64,000 bases of DNA from JANMJD01 sp963847945 (GCA_963847945.1 CAWKBX010000001.1:496001-560000), one strand, 5' to 3'. Positions 28,064-40,632 are shown, numbered from the stretch's first letter. Notes: generated by a model from the letters alone, not told the origin. Program-made: numbers and translations.

Positions 28064-29805
28064 GCGATCTCCTCATTCCGTCGGTCGAGCCACTCTAGCA
28101 ACCAGTCGGCCACACCATCATCGAGGGAGCAGGCCTCCAATCGCATCATGTACACACTGGCGTCTCGGTCATCGAGAATCTCACCCGGATCACTGACCTG
28201 AATTCGCTGTAGCAGACGGCGTCGCACCGCGGCTCCAATCAGATTTTTGACCTCGGCGGCGGGGTCGACATCGAGATCTACCACAGCCGCCCGTTCGATG
28301 ATCTCGCGGGCCTCGGGGTCGGCCGCGTCCAATGCCCCCTCGACCGACCCGTTTCCGGCCGCAATCGCCCGAAACGCCCGCACGTGCAGCTCATCGGAGA
28401 ACAGCCACTCGAACATCCAGTCGGCCACATCGGTCCACCGCTGCAGCAGCAGGGCAAGCGCGGCGAATTCGGCGTTCTCGCCGAGGTTTCGCCGTGTGGC
28501 GACCGGGGCCGCCCGCACCTCGCCGCGGCGCCGCTCGGCGATCTGAATCATGTCGTTGATCGGCAGACCCGTGCGATTGGCGACTTCGCCGGCATAGATC
28601 TTGCGGACGTTGAGATCGGGATGCTCGTTGACCAACTTCATCGCGTCGGTGGCCAACCGCGAGCGTTGCTCGGGGGTGAGCTGGCCACGCCGGCTGGCCA
28701 ACACGCGGTGAAGGCGGAATCCGAGGAACGGCTCGGCCTTGTCGACGGCTTCCTTCAGCGCGCCCGGATCGCTCGATGCCAGATCGCCGGGATCGCGCCC
28801 GTTCGGGAAGTGGGCGACCGACACCTCGATCTGATACTTCTGCTCCCACTCGTAGAACTTCTCGGCAGCCCCCTGGCCCGCAGCGTCGGCGTCGAACGCC
28901 AACACGACCTTGTTGGCGTAGCGCTTGATCGTACGTACGTGTTCCTCGGTGAGCGCAGTGCCGCAGGTGGCGACCGCCCGGGGCACACCCGCCCGATGGA
29001 ACCCGATGACGTCGGTGTAGCCCTCGCAGATGATCACCTGGTTCTGGGCGACAATGTCGGCCTTGGCCCAGTTCATGCCGTACAGCGTCTTGGACTTGGC
29101 GTAGATCGCCGTCTCGGGTGAGTTCTTGTACTTCGCCGGGTCGGTGGAGCCCGGCAGAATTCGGCCCCCGAGAGCGATCGGGTCACCCTCGGGGCTGAAG
29201 ATGGGGAACAGCACCCGAGCACGAAACGCGTCTTGCAGCCGGTCGCGTTTGTTGTTGAACGCCAGGCCGGTATCGCGCAACACGTCGGCGGGGAGCTTGA
29301 GGTCTCGCGACAATTGGTCCCAATCGTCGGGAGCCCACCCAATACGGAACTGGCGAGCCACGTCGCCCGACAAACCGCGACTGCGTAGATAGTCCCGCGC
29401 CGCGCGGGCGTCGGGCGCCTTGAGCAACCGGTCGTGATACCAGTCGACGGCCTTGGCCATCGCGTCGATCAGCTGTTTGCGACGGCCCCGTTCGCGTTCC
29501 TGACCACCGGTCGTATAGCTGAGCTGGATGCCAGCCCTCGATGCCAACTGCTCGACAGCGGTGACGAAGTCGACGTGCTCGTGTTCCTGGATGAACGTGA
29601 AGATGTCGCCCGACTTGCCACATCCGAAGCAGGTGAACCGCCCCATCTCCTCACGGACGTTGAACGACCCCGACTTCTCGGTATGAAACGGACAGAGACC
29701 AACCCAGTTACGCCCGACCCGCCGGAGCGTGACGAACGGTTGGATGACATCGACGATGCTCAGCGAGGCCCGGACCCGCTCGATGTCATCGTCGACGATC
29801 GCCAT
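28060..29805 (-). CDS. dnaG: DNA primase DnaG
   Basis: Synthesises RNA primers for lagging-strand replication. The N-terminal zinc finger is present (CPFHTEKSGSF and CFGCGKSGD). The catalytic core has the RNA-polymerase and TOPRIM motifs, including VIICEGYTDVIGFH and AFDADAAGQGAAEK. The C-terminal helicase-binding region follows. The length (581 residues) is at the short end for actinobacterial primases. It ends overlapping rpoD and begins 9 bases after the TerC gene stop, so TerC, primase and sigma factor are likely one transcript. Confidence 0.97.
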   Translation of the reverse strand: MAIVDDDIERVRASLSIVDVIQPFVTLRRVGRNWVGLCPFHTEKSGSFNVREEMGRFTCFGCGKSGDIFTFIQEHEHVDFVTAVEQLASRAGIQLSYTTGGQERERGRRKQLIDAMAKAVDWYHDRLLKAPDARAARDYLRSRGLSGDVARQFRIGWAPDDWDQLSRDLKLPADVLRDTGLAFNNKRDRLQDAFRARVLFPIFSPEGDPIALGGRILPGSTDPAKYKNSPETAIYAKSKTLYGMNWAKADIVAQNQVIICEGYTDVIGFHRAGVPRAVATCGTALTEEHVRTIKRYANKVVLAFDADAAGQGAAEKFYEWEQKYQIEVSVAHFPNGRDPGDLASSDPGALKEAVDKAEPFLGFRLHRVLASRRGQLTPEQRSRLATDAMKLVNEHPDLNVRKIYAGEVANRTGLPINDMIQIAERRRGEVRAAPVATRRNLGENAEFAALALLLQRWTDVADWMFEWLFSDELHVRAFRAIAAGNGSVEGALDAADPEAREIIERAAVVDLDVDPAAEVKNLIGAAVRRRLLQRIQVSDPGEILDDRDASVYMMRLEACSLDDGVADWLLEWLDRRNEEIA

Positions 29806-29814
29806 CGGCGGAGG

Positions 29815-30813
29815 TTACCGGTGGGCCGGAGATGCGGGAGCAGGCGGCTTGGCCAGCGAGGCCACGATCGACACCGCAAGCACGAGAGCAATCACCACCA
29901 ACGAAATCCACGTCGGCATGTGCGGCCCGTTGAATGCCTCGATGATCAGCTTGACCCCGACGAAAGCGAGGATGATCGCCAACCCCTGTTGCAGGTACGT
30001 GAAACGATCCTTCAGATCGGCGAACAAGAAGTACAGCGCTCGCAGCCCGAGAATGGCAAAGGCGTTCGAGGTGAGCACGATGAACTGCTCACGAGCGACG
30101 CCAAGCACGGCAGGCACCGAATCGACGGCAAACAGCACGTCGGTCACTTCGACCAGCACGAGCACCGCGAACAGCGGGGTGGCCAACTTCTTGCCGTTGA
30201 CCTTGGTGAACAGCTTCTGCCCGTCGAGTTCATTGGTCGACGGGACGATCCGCCGGACGATCTTGAGGATTCGGTTCGTCTCGTAGTCGACCTCCTCGTC
30301 CTCGTCGTGGCGCAGCAGTTGCAACGCGCTGTACAGCAGGAAGAACCCGAAGATCGCCAGGATCCACTCGAACCGTTCGACGAGGGCGACGCCGCCGAAG
30401 ATGAAGATCGCCCGCAATACCACCGCGCCGAAGATGCCCCAGAACAGCACCCGGTGCTGGTACTCACGAGGAACGGCGAAGAATCCGAGAATGAGGGCCC
30501 AGACAAACACGTTGTCGATGCTCAGCGACAGTTCGATGAGGAACCCGGAGTAGTACTCGAGGGCCGCATCGCCGCCGTATGCGCTGAGCACGACAATGCC
30601 GAACACCACACCCACCGACAACCAACAGGCGGTCTCGACGACCGCTCGGCGAAACGTCGGAACGTGCGCATGACGGTGCAAAATCAGGATGTCGAAGGCC
30701 AACAGCAGCACAACTGCCGCGCCGACCGCAGCCCATGCCCACCATGGGACGTCGAGATCGACGAACTTCTTGAGTTCGTCGGTTTCAGCCGGGAGCAGTA
30801 GGGCAGCAATCAC
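29815..30813 (-). CDS. TerC/Alx-family integral membrane protein
   Basis: A polytopic membrane protein of 332 residues, with about nine hydrophobic helices. It carries the family signatures ELSLSIDNVFVWALILG and LVEVTDVLFAVDSVPAVLG, whose aspartates are thought to bind a divalent cation; the family is linked to manganese export and metal tolerance. The cytoplasmic loop between the two halves is charged (RHDEDEEVDYETNR). It lies between the AIM24 gene and primase with very small gaps (three and nine bases), which makes co-transcription likely. The substrate is inferred from the family only. Confidence 0.9.
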   Translation of the reverse strand: MIAALLLPAETDELKKFVDLDVPWWAWAAVGAAVVLLLAFDILILHRHAHVPTFRRAVVETACWLSVGVVFGIVVLSAYGGDAALEYYSGFLIELSLSIDNVFVWALILGFFAVPREYQHRVLFWGIFGAVVLRAIFIFGGVALVERFEWILAIFGFFLLYSALQLLRHDEDEEVDYETNRILKIVRRIVPSTNELDGQKLFTKVNGKKLATPLFAVLVLVEVTDVLFAVDSVPAVLGVAREQFIVLTSNAFAILGLRALYFLFADLKDRFTYLQQGLAIILAFVGVKLIIEAFNGPHMPTWISLVVIALVLAVSIVASLAKPPAPASPAHR

Positions 30814-30816
30814 TGA

Positions 30817-31554
30817 CTAGTCCCGCCCGAACAATCCGCCGACAAGCCCACCGGCCGCCACGCCGGTGCCGGAGTTCGAAGTGCCGATCGCCGCCGAGAT
30901 CCAGCCGAGCAGCTCGTTCGGATTACGGGTTTGAGTCATGACCTTGCCCGGTCCGGTGAAGTCGAAGACCAGGCCCTCGCCGCTTTTGAACGTCTGAACG
31001 AGTCCACCGGTGACCTTGCGAAGCTGCATGGTGATCGTCGACTCGTAGGCGACCATGTGGCCTGTATCGACCGTGATCGATTGCCCGGCCTCGAGGTTCC
31101 ATGTTTCGAGAGCGCCGTAGCAGGCAAACACCACGGGACCCTCCCCTTCGGCCCGAATGATGAACGCACCCTCGGACCCGAACATGTTGCGAGAAGCCAC
31201 CCCACTTGGCATCGATCACGACGTTCGAGCGCGTTGGCCAACCAGGAGCCCTTCTGGATGAACAGGGCCGTACCGGGCTGCAGGTCGTAGCTGAGCAGGT
31301 CGCCGGGCAGGCGGGCTGCGACATCGACAAAGCCGCCCTGGGCGGGCGCCGTATAGGTCGTCTGAAAGAAGCGACTCGCCGCCGAGGGCGGCGCGCTTCA
31401 GCGACTTCATGAAGCCACCCTCCATCTTGGACGTCAGCGTGACCCCGGCCGACATGGCCATCATCGCCCCCGCCTCGACTCGGACCTGCTCACCCGGGGC
31501 GAGCGTCAGCCGCGCCACCCCGTATGCCGGTCCCTGTCGCGTCTGTACCTGCAT
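30817..31554 (-). CDS. AIM24-family protein, frameshifted
   Basis: A beta-rich protein of the AIM24 (TIGR00266/DUF124) family, function poorly known in bacteria. From ATG 31554 (preceded by GGAG) the first part reads YGVARLTLAPGEQVRVEAGAMMAMSAG and includes GGFMKSLKRAALGGES. The last part reads NMFGSEGAFIIRAEGEGPVVF through HMVAYESTITMQLRKVTGG to a glycine-rich end (AAGGLVGGLFGRD). Frame changes lie near 31.37 and 31.21 kb, and the middle (LPGDLLSYDLQPGTALFIQKG) is in a third reading. It sits between ppdK and TerC, and the TerC gene starts three bases after its stop. Confidence 0.8.
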
Positions 31555-31743
31555 GTCAATCTCCTTCAAACCGCATCGAATTGAACGACCGCCATCGTCG
31601 CGCACCCACGACCCCGATCACCGCCACCCCGAGCGCCGCATCGTACCAACGCCACACATCGGTTTGCCGCTGCGAGCTACGCGATCAGCGGCTCCCGATC
31701 AATCGCCGGGTGGACGTCTCGTGACCGTCCCAACGAACGAGGG

Positions 31744-31766
31744 CCGGCGAGCGATGCGCTCGCCGG
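31744..31766 (-). terminator. Hairpin downstream of ppdK
   Basis: Perfect 10-bp inverted repeat (CCGGCGAGCG / CGCTCGCCGG, 3-base loop) 20 bases after the ppdK stop, with no T run on the minus strand. It may act as a transcription pause or partial terminator between ppdK and the AIM24 gene; the 170 bases beyond it hold no gene. Confidence 0.5.
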
Positions 31767-31785
31767 TCTCTCATCGTGACTGGAC

Positions 31786-34458
<2,673 letters not shown>

Positions 34459-34607
34459 GGCCGACGATTCTAGCCCGCAGGCCGACCCGTTTCGGAGCGA
34501 TCCCAACTTCAGCAGGCCGACGGCCACCGCGGCAGCAACCCGGGACTCGCCAAGGCGGTCTGATCGCTGCCTGATCAGAGCCGCCGCGGCGGCTCTATCA
34601 TCGAGAC

Positions 34608-35586
34608 GTGAGTCAACCGGGCCGTCTCGATCGTCAACCGCGGCCGCGCCTGACGATCCTGGGGTTCCCGGTGCGGGTGCGGCCGGGATTCATCGTCTTC
34701 TGTGCCCTGATTGTCGCCCTCTACCAGGGCGCTCGCGGGCTGTGGTTCGCCGGTTCCTTGGCGGTGCTCACCCTGACCCACGAGCTTGGCCACGCCTGGG
34801 CCGCCCGGCTGAACGGTGCCGAGGCCGAGATCGCCCTCGACTTCATGGCCGGCTACACGTCGTATAGCCCGTCACGCCCGCTGACGAACGGTCAACGAGC
34901 CGCCATCGCCGTCGCCGGTCCGTTGGCCGAGATCGTGCCCGGTCTGATCGTCCTCGCCGCGCTCGGGGCCAACCCGTTCTCGATCGACAGCGTCACCGCC
35001 TCAGATGCGCGCCTGGCGATCTGGTGGTCGGGGCCCGTGCTGGGGCTGATCAATCTGCTGCCTCTCATCCCGCTCGACGGCGGATCGATCACGTCGTCCG
35101 CGGCTCGACCAACTGGCCCCTGGGCACGGCCGGGATTGGACGCTGTGGTGGAGCCTGGTGGTCAGCGTCGTGACGGTCTTGGTGCTGTTCACCACCGATG
35201 ACCTGCAGTTCTTGGCCGTATTCTTCGTGCTGCTGATCGCCTTGCAGATCCGGATGATCGTGCTGGCGCGGCAGCATCAACACCGCCCCACGTCGGGGTC
35301 GGTGACGCTGGTGCGCTCGCTCCTCGACGCGTCCCGCCCACTCGAGGCGGCGAGCGAAGGTTCACGTCGGTTCGAGAGCGTCCGCGACCCAGCCCTCGCC
35401 GTCCTCGTCGCCCGGGCGGCGGTGCGGTTAGGGCAGCACGATGTGGCGATGGCCTGGCTGCAAGCCGCCGGCCATGCCGCCGACGATCCATCCGAGATCC
35501 TCGCCGACCTCGATCTGGAACCCGACTTCGCCGAACTGCGGGAACGGCCCGCCGCCGAGACCCTGCGCTGGTCCCTCGGCGGCTGA
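34608..35586 (+). CDS. Site-2-protease-type (M50) membrane metalloprotease, frameshifted
   Basis: A membrane-embedded zinc protease of the M50 family. The zinc motif HELGH is at residues 58-62 of the reading from GTG 34608, and the second motif appears as LLPLIPLDGGSI, where DG is the third ligand. At least four hydrophobic helices surround these. The frame changes at about 35.09-35.11 kb, in the loop just after the DGG motif. The C-terminal part continues with two more helices and a tail of about 80 residues (TLVRSLLDASRPLEAA onward) that looks like a small tetratricopeptide-like helical domain. It is divergent from ppdK and ends 10 bases from the glyS stop. Confidence 0.75.
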
Positions 35587-35596
35587 CGGCGGTTGG

Positions 35597-36907
35597 TTAC
35601 CAGCCGAGGCGGGCTGCGACTTCGCTGAGCAGGGAGGCGATCGGGACCCGGACCTGTTCGGTCGTATCGCGGTCGCGGATCGTCACCGCATCGTCTTCGA
35701 GCGAGTCGAAATCGACCGTGACACACAACGGGGTGCCGACCTCGTCTTGGCGACGGTAGCGCTTGCCGATCGATTGGGTGTCGTCGTAGTCGACCATGTA
35801 GCGATCGGCCAGCGAGGCGAAGATCTGGCGGGCCAACGGGGTCAGCGTGTCCTTCTTCGACAACGGCAGCACCGCGACCTTGTACGGGGCCAGACGCGGG
35901 TGGAGCCGCAGAATCGTGCGCGACTCGCCGCCAACCTCGTCCTCGTCATAGGCGGCGAGTAGGAAAGCGGCCATCGTGCGTGTCGCACCGGCGGCCGGCT
36001 CGATGACGTAGGGGACGTAGCGCTCGTTGGTCGACTGATCGAAGTAGTCGAGCTTGGTGCCTGACGCCGCGGCGTGGGCGTTGAGATCGAAGTTGGTGCG
36101 CTGAGCGACACCTTCGAGTTCGCCCCAGCCCCACGGGAACATGAACTCGATATCGGAGGTACCCGTCGAGTAGTGGCTCAGCTCGTCGGGATCGTGGGCG
36201 CGCAAGCGCAACATCGAGGCAGGGATGCCCAGATTGATGTACCAATTGAGCCGCTCAGTACACCAGTACTCGTACCACTTCGGGCCGTCGGCCGGGGGCA
36301 CGAAGAACTCGCACTCCATCTGCTCGAACTCGCGCGTCCGGAAGATGAAGTTGCCCGGGGTGATCTCGTTGCGGAAGCTCTTGCCGACCTGGGCGATACC
36401 GAACGGCGGCTTCTTGCGGCTGGTCTGCAGCACGTTGGCGAAGTTGAGGAACATGCCCTGGGCTGTTTCAGGCCGCAGGTACACCTCGGCGCCGGCACCC
36501 TCGATCGGGCCGGCATGGGTCTTGAACATCAGGTTGAAGGCACGGGCCTCGGTAAGCGTGCCCTTCTTGCCGCACGACGGGCAGGTGTCGGGCTCCTCAA
36601 GGTGGTCTTCGCGGTGCCGCTCCTTGCAGTTCGTGCAGTCGACGAGCGGGTCGGAGAACGTGGCCAGGTGGCCGCTGGCCTCCCACACGGCGGGGGGCGA
36701 CAGGATCGAGGCGTCGATCAACACCACGTCGTCGCGCTGCTGCACCATCGCCCGGACCCAGGCGTCTTTGACGTTGCGCAGCATCAGCGAACCGATGGGG
36801 CCGTAGTCGTAGCTCGACCGGAATCCGCCGTAGATCTCGGCCGAGGGATAGACGAAGCCCCGACGCTTGGCGAGGTTGACGATCTGGTCGAGTTCGGTCG
36901 CAGGCAT
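35597..36907 (-). CDS. glyS: Glycyl-tRNA synthetase (dimeric type)
   Basis: Charges tRNA-Gly. At 436 residues it is the single-chain, eukaryote/archaea-like class II enzyme, not the alpha2beta2 form. It begins with the characteristic LAKRRGFVYPSAEIYGG. A zinc-type cysteine cluster follows (CTNC and CPSCG). Class II motif 2 is in RNEITPGNFIFRTREFEQME, and the C-terminal anticodon-binding domain begins near YKVAVLPLSKKD. All in one frame. It is divergent from the lipoprotein gene by 78 bases. Typical of actinobacteria. Confidence 0.97.
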   Translation of the reverse strand: MPATELDQIVNLAKRRGFVYPSAEIYGGFRSSYDYGPIGSLMLRNVKDAWVRAMVQQRDDVVLIDASILSPPAVWEASGHLATFSDPLVDCTNCKERHREDHLEEPDTCPSCGKKGTLTEARAFNLMFKTHAGPIEGAGAEVYLRPETAQGMFLNFANVLQTSRKKPPFGIAQVGKSFRNEITPGNFIFRTREFEQMECEFFVPPADGPKWYEYWCTERLNWYINLGIPASMLRLRAHDPDELSHYSTGTSDIEFMFPWGWGELEGVAQRTNFDLNAHAAASGTKLDYFDQSTNERYVPYVIEPAAGATRTMAAFLLAAYDEDEVGGESRTILRLHPRLAPYKVAVLPLSKKDTLTPLARQIFASLADRYMVDYDDTQSIGKRYRRQDEVGTPLCVTVDFDSLEDDAVTIRDRDTTEQVRVPIASLLSEVAARLGW

Positions 36908-36985
36908 AGCCCCGACAGGCTAGACATCCCCGCGGCATTCCGACTTGCCGGTTTCTGCCATGGCCAACGTGAAAGGCTGTCGGGG

Positions 36986-37816
36986 ATGACACATCGTGGG
37001 CGAATCTCATTGGGCATTGGCCTCTCCATCGTGGCCCTGGGGGCCTGCGGAGGCAGCGAATCGGCGACTTCGGCATCGACGACCCGGCCGGCGAACGCCA
37101 CGGTCCTCGGCACTCTGCCTCCGACTGCCACGACACCGGTGGTGGCGACGACCTCGGCCACCACCGTGGTGGTCATCCCGTCGACCGAGCCGGCGACGAC
37201 GCCGCCGACCACCGGTGCGCCGACGACGCCCCCCTCGACCGCGCCCGTCTCGACCGTCGACCCGGCCACCGAGTTGATTCTCAGCGCCGTCGGACTCGGG
37301 CCTCATCCGTTCGGTACCGGGCCGGTTGAACTGCTCGGCGATCTCAACGAACGCTTTGGACTCCCCCGTACCGACGAGGTGACCACGTTCGTGACCAACA
37401 ACGGCGAGTACATCAGCGACGACGGCTGCTGCGGCTTTATCGCCGCGGCGGGCCGTGAGGTCTGCTGGCCCAACGGGTTGTGCATCACCTTCGGCGGGCC
37501 GACGACAGAGAGCCTCGGGTTCGTCGGTTGGTTCTACCAGGGCGACGAGTTCGCCAGCCTCCACTCCGCCGCCGGGATCACCCTGGGCAGTAGGTGGTCG
37601 AACTTCCTGACGGCGATGACCGTGCTGCCCGGCGGTTGCTACACCACTGGCTCAGGGACCACCAACGACGGCATCACCCTCGATGTCATCGGCGGCGACT
37701 TCGCCACCGTCGCCGACGACGGGACCTTCACCACCCTGCTCCCGGCCCCGGAGGAAGTGGCGGTCGCAGCCATGAGTTCCGGCGATCACATCTACGACCT
37801 CGAAGGCGACTGCTAG
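36986..37816 (+). CDS. Putative lipoprotein with Pro/Thr-rich linker
   Basis: A 276-residue exported lipoprotein. ATG 36986 is preceded by GAAAGG. The N-terminus has a basic start, a hydrophobic segment (ISLGIGLSIVAL) and the lipobox LGAC, placing the lipid on Cys at about residue 19. A linker rich in threonine, proline and serine (TTPPTTGAPTTPPSTAPV) follows. The folded C-terminal domain of about 180 residues contains a CC pair (DDGCCGF) and several further cysteines, suggesting disulphides outside the membrane. Domain not recognised. Its stop overlaps the stop of the ROK gene on the other strand. Confidence 0.7.
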   Translation: MTHRGRISLGIGLSIVALGACGGSESATSASTTRPANATVLGTLPPTATTPVVATTSATTVVVIPSTEPATTPPTTGAPTTPPSTAPVSTVDPATELILSAVGLGPHPFGTGPVELLGDLNERFGLPRTDEVTTFVTNNGEYISDDGCCGFIAAAGREVCWPNGLCITFGGPTTESLGFVGWFYQGDEFASLHSAAGITLGSRWSNFLTAMTVLPGGCYTTGSGTTNDGITLDVIGGDFATVADDGTFTTLLPAPEEVAVAAMSSGDHIYDLEGDC

Positions 37817-38841
37817 TCGGTCACCGCACGGCGCAGCGCGGTGAACGCGGCGACCGCGGAGCCGCGGGCACCGGCCATGTCGAGGTCGGGCACCAGCGAG
37901 AACGCGACGTCACGCTGCTCGGTTCGCAGGTGGGTGTGCTGACGAACGGTCGCCAGAAACCAATCGCGAAACTCCGGCGCAGCCTCGACCACTCCCCCGC
38001 CGACGAAGTAGGCGTCGGGGTCGGTGAAGTTGGCGGCGATCGTGAACAGCGCGCCCAGCGCCATGGCCTGTTGCTCGAAGATTTTCCGGGCCATCACATC
38101 GCCGCGTTCACCCAGCCCACGCACCTTTTTCGCAGCGATGGACGGCTCGATGCCGACCAGTTCGTGATCGGGATACCGGCCGAGCCAGTACGGCAGCAGG
38201 TTGACCCGGATCCCGGTGAGCGAGGCGACGCTCTCGACGTCGCCCACGAAGCCGCAGTTGCACACGGGGAGGGGCTGGTCGGGGCCGAGCAGGCTCTGTA
38301 CCGGGATGTGGACGTGGCCGAGCTCGCCGGCCATCCCTGCCGCACCTTTGATGATCCGACCTTGTTCGATCACGCCGCCGCCGAGCCCGGTGCCGACGAT
38401 CGCCGACACCGATGAACGCGCCGCTGACTCCGCACCGAAGTAGGTGTGATGGGCGTACAACGCGGCGGCATTCCCGTCATTGGAATAGACGACCGGAAGC
38501 CCCGTGCGACGCTCGAGGGAGGCCCGAATGTCGTAGCCCCGCCAGCCGGGGTGGCCAAGGTTCGTGCCGCCCGCCAACGCGAGAACTCCATCGGCGCTGG
38601 CCGGTCCGGGGGTGTCGAGACCGATCGAACGCACCAGCGATCGGTCGATTCCCGCCGTGGAGAGCCCGAGGTCCATCGCTTCGACCAGCGCCTCGATGGC
38701 CCGCTCCGGTCCCTCGGTGACGTGACTCGGCACTTCGAGCATCCGAGGAATGAGATATGTGCCGTCGTCGGTCATCACCGTCACGTTGTTGCTGGTCCCG
38801 CCGTTGTCGATGCCGACAACCACGAACGCTGGACTGCTCAT
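37813..38841 (-). CDS. ROK-family sugar kinase
   Basis: A 342-residue protein of the ROK family (glucokinase, N-acetylmannosamine kinase, and repressors without kinase activity). It lacks an N-terminal helix-turn-helix and so is a kinase type. The phosphate motif is GIDNGGTSNNVTVM near the N-terminus, the catalytic aspartate is in SNDGNAAALYAH, and the nucleotide-binding GTGLGGGVI follows. The zinc signature normally written CxCGxxGCxE reads CNCGFVGDVE here, with aspartate replacing the third cysteine. The start ATG 38841 is preceded by GGGAGGAAG. Substrate sugar unknown. Confidence 0.85.
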   Translation of the reverse strand: MSSPAFVVVGIDNGGTSNNVTVMTDDGTYLIPRMLEVPSHVTEGPERAIEALVEAMDLGLSTAGIDRSLVRSIGLDTPGPASADGVLALAGGTNLGHPGWRGYDIRASLERRTGLPVVYSNDGNAAALYAHHTYFGAESAARSSVSAIVGTGLGGGVIEQGRIIKGAAGMAGELGHVHIPVQSLLGPDQPLPVCNCGFVGDVESVASLTGIRVNLLPYWLGRYPDHELVGIEPSIAAKKVRGLGERGDVMARKIFEQQAMALGALFTIAANFTDPDAYFVGGGVVEAAPEFRDWFLATVRQHTHLRTEQRDVAFSLVPDLDMAGARGSAVAAFTALRRAVTD

Positions 38842-38930
38842 CTTCCTCCCGGAACTTCCACGATCGCCGAGATGCCGACCCGAAGGTCGCCAGGCTAGAC
38901 GGCCGCAGCGATCGTCCGGTCGCTGATCGC

Positions 38931-39824
38931 CTAGTGGCAGGTCCCCGAGCCGGAGTCGGCCAGGTTCCCGGCACTCCCGACCTTGACGAACTGCCACGAG
39001 TAGCCGGTCGCCCCAAGGGACAGTTTCAAGACGCCGAACGAGTTCGCATTGCGGACCTCGGAGTTGGCCTTCGTTGAGCCCAGTCCGACGAGCGCGTTCC
39101 CTCCGGTACCGACGACGAACTGGCGAATGCCGCGCGATGAGTCGGCCTTGCCGGCGGGCGTCTGCGGCGCGAACCGTTCGTAGTTGTGATCGTGGCCGGC
39201 CAGCACGACATCGGCGTTGGCGTCGTACAGCGCCTGCCAGAACGCCGTCATCGAGGTGTTGCTGCCGTGGTTGCCAGAGCTGAACCGCGGCTGGTGCCAG
39301 TACGCCAAGGTGCACTTGGCCGAATTCTTGGCCAGGTCGGCCCGCAACCATTTCTCCTGTTTGGAGCCGGTACTGCACCCGCCGACCGGCGAGCAGTTGG
39401 AGTTGAGGGCGATCACGTGCCAATCGCCGACGCTGTACGAGTAGTACCCGGTCGAGGGAGTTCCGGCGATCGAGCCGAAGTAGCCGTAGTAACCCGTCGC
39501 CCCTGTGGTGTTGTATTCGTGGTTGCCGGGAACGGGCTTCGACCGACTCTTCAACGGCCCCCACGCCGGGTCGTAGCAGTTCTTGAACTCGGTGGCCGTT
39601 CCGTCGTCGTAGACCAGGTCGCCGAGTAGGGCAATCGTCCCACTGGTCGTCTGCATGTATTTGCCGACCGCGTCGTCGGGCTGGCCCGAACCGCACCGGC
39701 CAATGTCACCCGTTGCCCACAACGTCGCCGTTGCCGCATCGGCCTCGAGCGGTGTCCGCGAAACGCCTGACACGCTCCACACCACGATCGCCGCCACCCC
39801 GATGGACATCATCAATGATTTCAC
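38931..39824 (-). CDS. Secreted metallophosphoesterase, paralogue of 8373
   Basis: A calcineurin-type phosphoesterase of about 297 residues. GTG 39824 is used as the start because it gives a short, clean signal peptide (VKSLMMSIGVAAIVVWSVSG); an upstream ATG at 39872 would add 16 residues. Metal motifs: TGDIGRC, LLGDLVY, PGNHEY, YWHQPRF and GHDHNYERF. The ending GSGTCH matches the paralogue at 8373-9344, and large stretches (WLRADLA, TLAYWH, RFAPQTP) are identical. Two cysteines in NSNCSPVGGC are conserved. Probably a phosphate-releasing enzyme outside the cell. Confidence 0.85.
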   Translation of the reverse strand: MKSLMMSIGVAAIVVWSVSGVSRTPLEADAATATLWATGDIGRCGSGQPDDAVGKYMQTTSGTIALLGDLVYDDGTATEFKNCYDPAWGPLKSRSKPVPGNHEYNTTGATGYYGYFGSIAGTPSTGYYSYSVGDWHVIALNSNCSPVGGCSTGSKQEKWLRADLAKNSAKCTLAYWHQPRFSSGNHGSNTSMTAFWQALYDANADVVLAGHDHNYERFAPQTPAGKADSSRGIRQFVVGTGGNALVGLGSTKANSEVRNANSFGVLKLSLGATGYSWQFVKVGSAGNLADSGSGTCH

Positions 39825-39899
39825 GTTGCATCCGTTCAGCGTGCTGCGAGGTCCCGCCTCGCAGTAGACCACGATTGGTGCTCAATCATCTTGAAAACG

Positions 39900-40616
39900 T
39901 CAACCGTTCTCGAACATTGCCACGGCGCGTAACCGACGCTCAAGATGGTGTTCAAGTGCCGCGGTGGCGTGATGGGCGACTTCCGACACGGCAAGTCCCG
40001 CTGGCTCATCGAGCGCGGCGTTCAGTCCACCACCCAGAATCATCCGCATGATGCGCAGCGCCTCGGGGGAAATGGCCGAGCCACGCCGGCAGCTTCGACA
40101 CAGAATGCCTCCCTCCCCGAGGTCGAATGCCACCAGGTTGTCGGCGGAATCACAGCTGACGCATGCGTCGAGTTGAGGGCGAACGCCTTCATTGGCCAGG
40201 ACCTTCCAGAAGAACGCCGGCACGACGAGTGGCGAGGGCTTGGTCTCGAGTGTGCGCAGCGCACCGACAAGCATGCGGTACAGATGGGGAGCAGGCTCCC
40301 GATCGAGGCTCATCTGATCGACCGCTTCGAGCAGGGCAATGCCCTGGGTCAGCGAGTCGAGATCGTTGAGCAAAGTCGCTCGCGAATCGATCGACTCGGC
40401 CTGGCTGACGATGTCGAGTTCGCGCCCCTCGTAGAGCAGCAAACTCACGTGGCACAGCGGCTCCAGCCGGCCTCCGAAGCGGCTCTTGGTCTTGCGGACG
40501 CCCTTGGCGACCGCCCGCACCTTGCCATGCTCGGCCGTCATGATCACCACGATCCGGTCGGCTTCGCCGAGCTTGTAGGTGCGCAGCACCACCCCGGTAT
40601 CGCGATACAGACTCAC
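39900..40616 (-). CDS. recO: DNA repair protein RecO
   Basis: Recombination mediator that loads RecA with RecR. The reading from GTG 40616 gives 238 residues, starting VSLYRDTGVVLRTYKLGEADRI with the OB-fold features of RecO. The zinc finger cysteines are in CVSCDSADN and CRSCRRG. The start lies 17 bases after the uppS stop on the same strand. A longer upstream reading exists but overlaps uppS and is not conserved, so GTG 40616 is preferred. Confidence 0.92.
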   Translation of the reverse strand: MSLYRDTGVVLRTYKLGEADRIVVIMTAEHGKVRAVAKGVRKTKSRFGGRLEPLCHVSLLLYEGRELDIVSQAESIDSRATLLNDLDSLTQGIALLEAVDQMSLDREPAPHLYRMLVGALRTLETKPSPLVVPAFFWKVLANEGVRPQLDACVSCDSADNLVAFDLGEGGILCRSCRRGSAISPEALRIMRMILGGGLNAALDEPAGLAVSEVAHHATAALEHHLERRLRAVAMFENG

Positions 40617-40632
40617 GACGGCCCGGCCGATC

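Noticed and set aside
36074..36985. Long plus-strand reading opposite glyS continuous with the lipoprotein
   Set aside because: It is the complement of the glyS coding sequence; the lipoprotein starts at 36986 with its own signal peptide.
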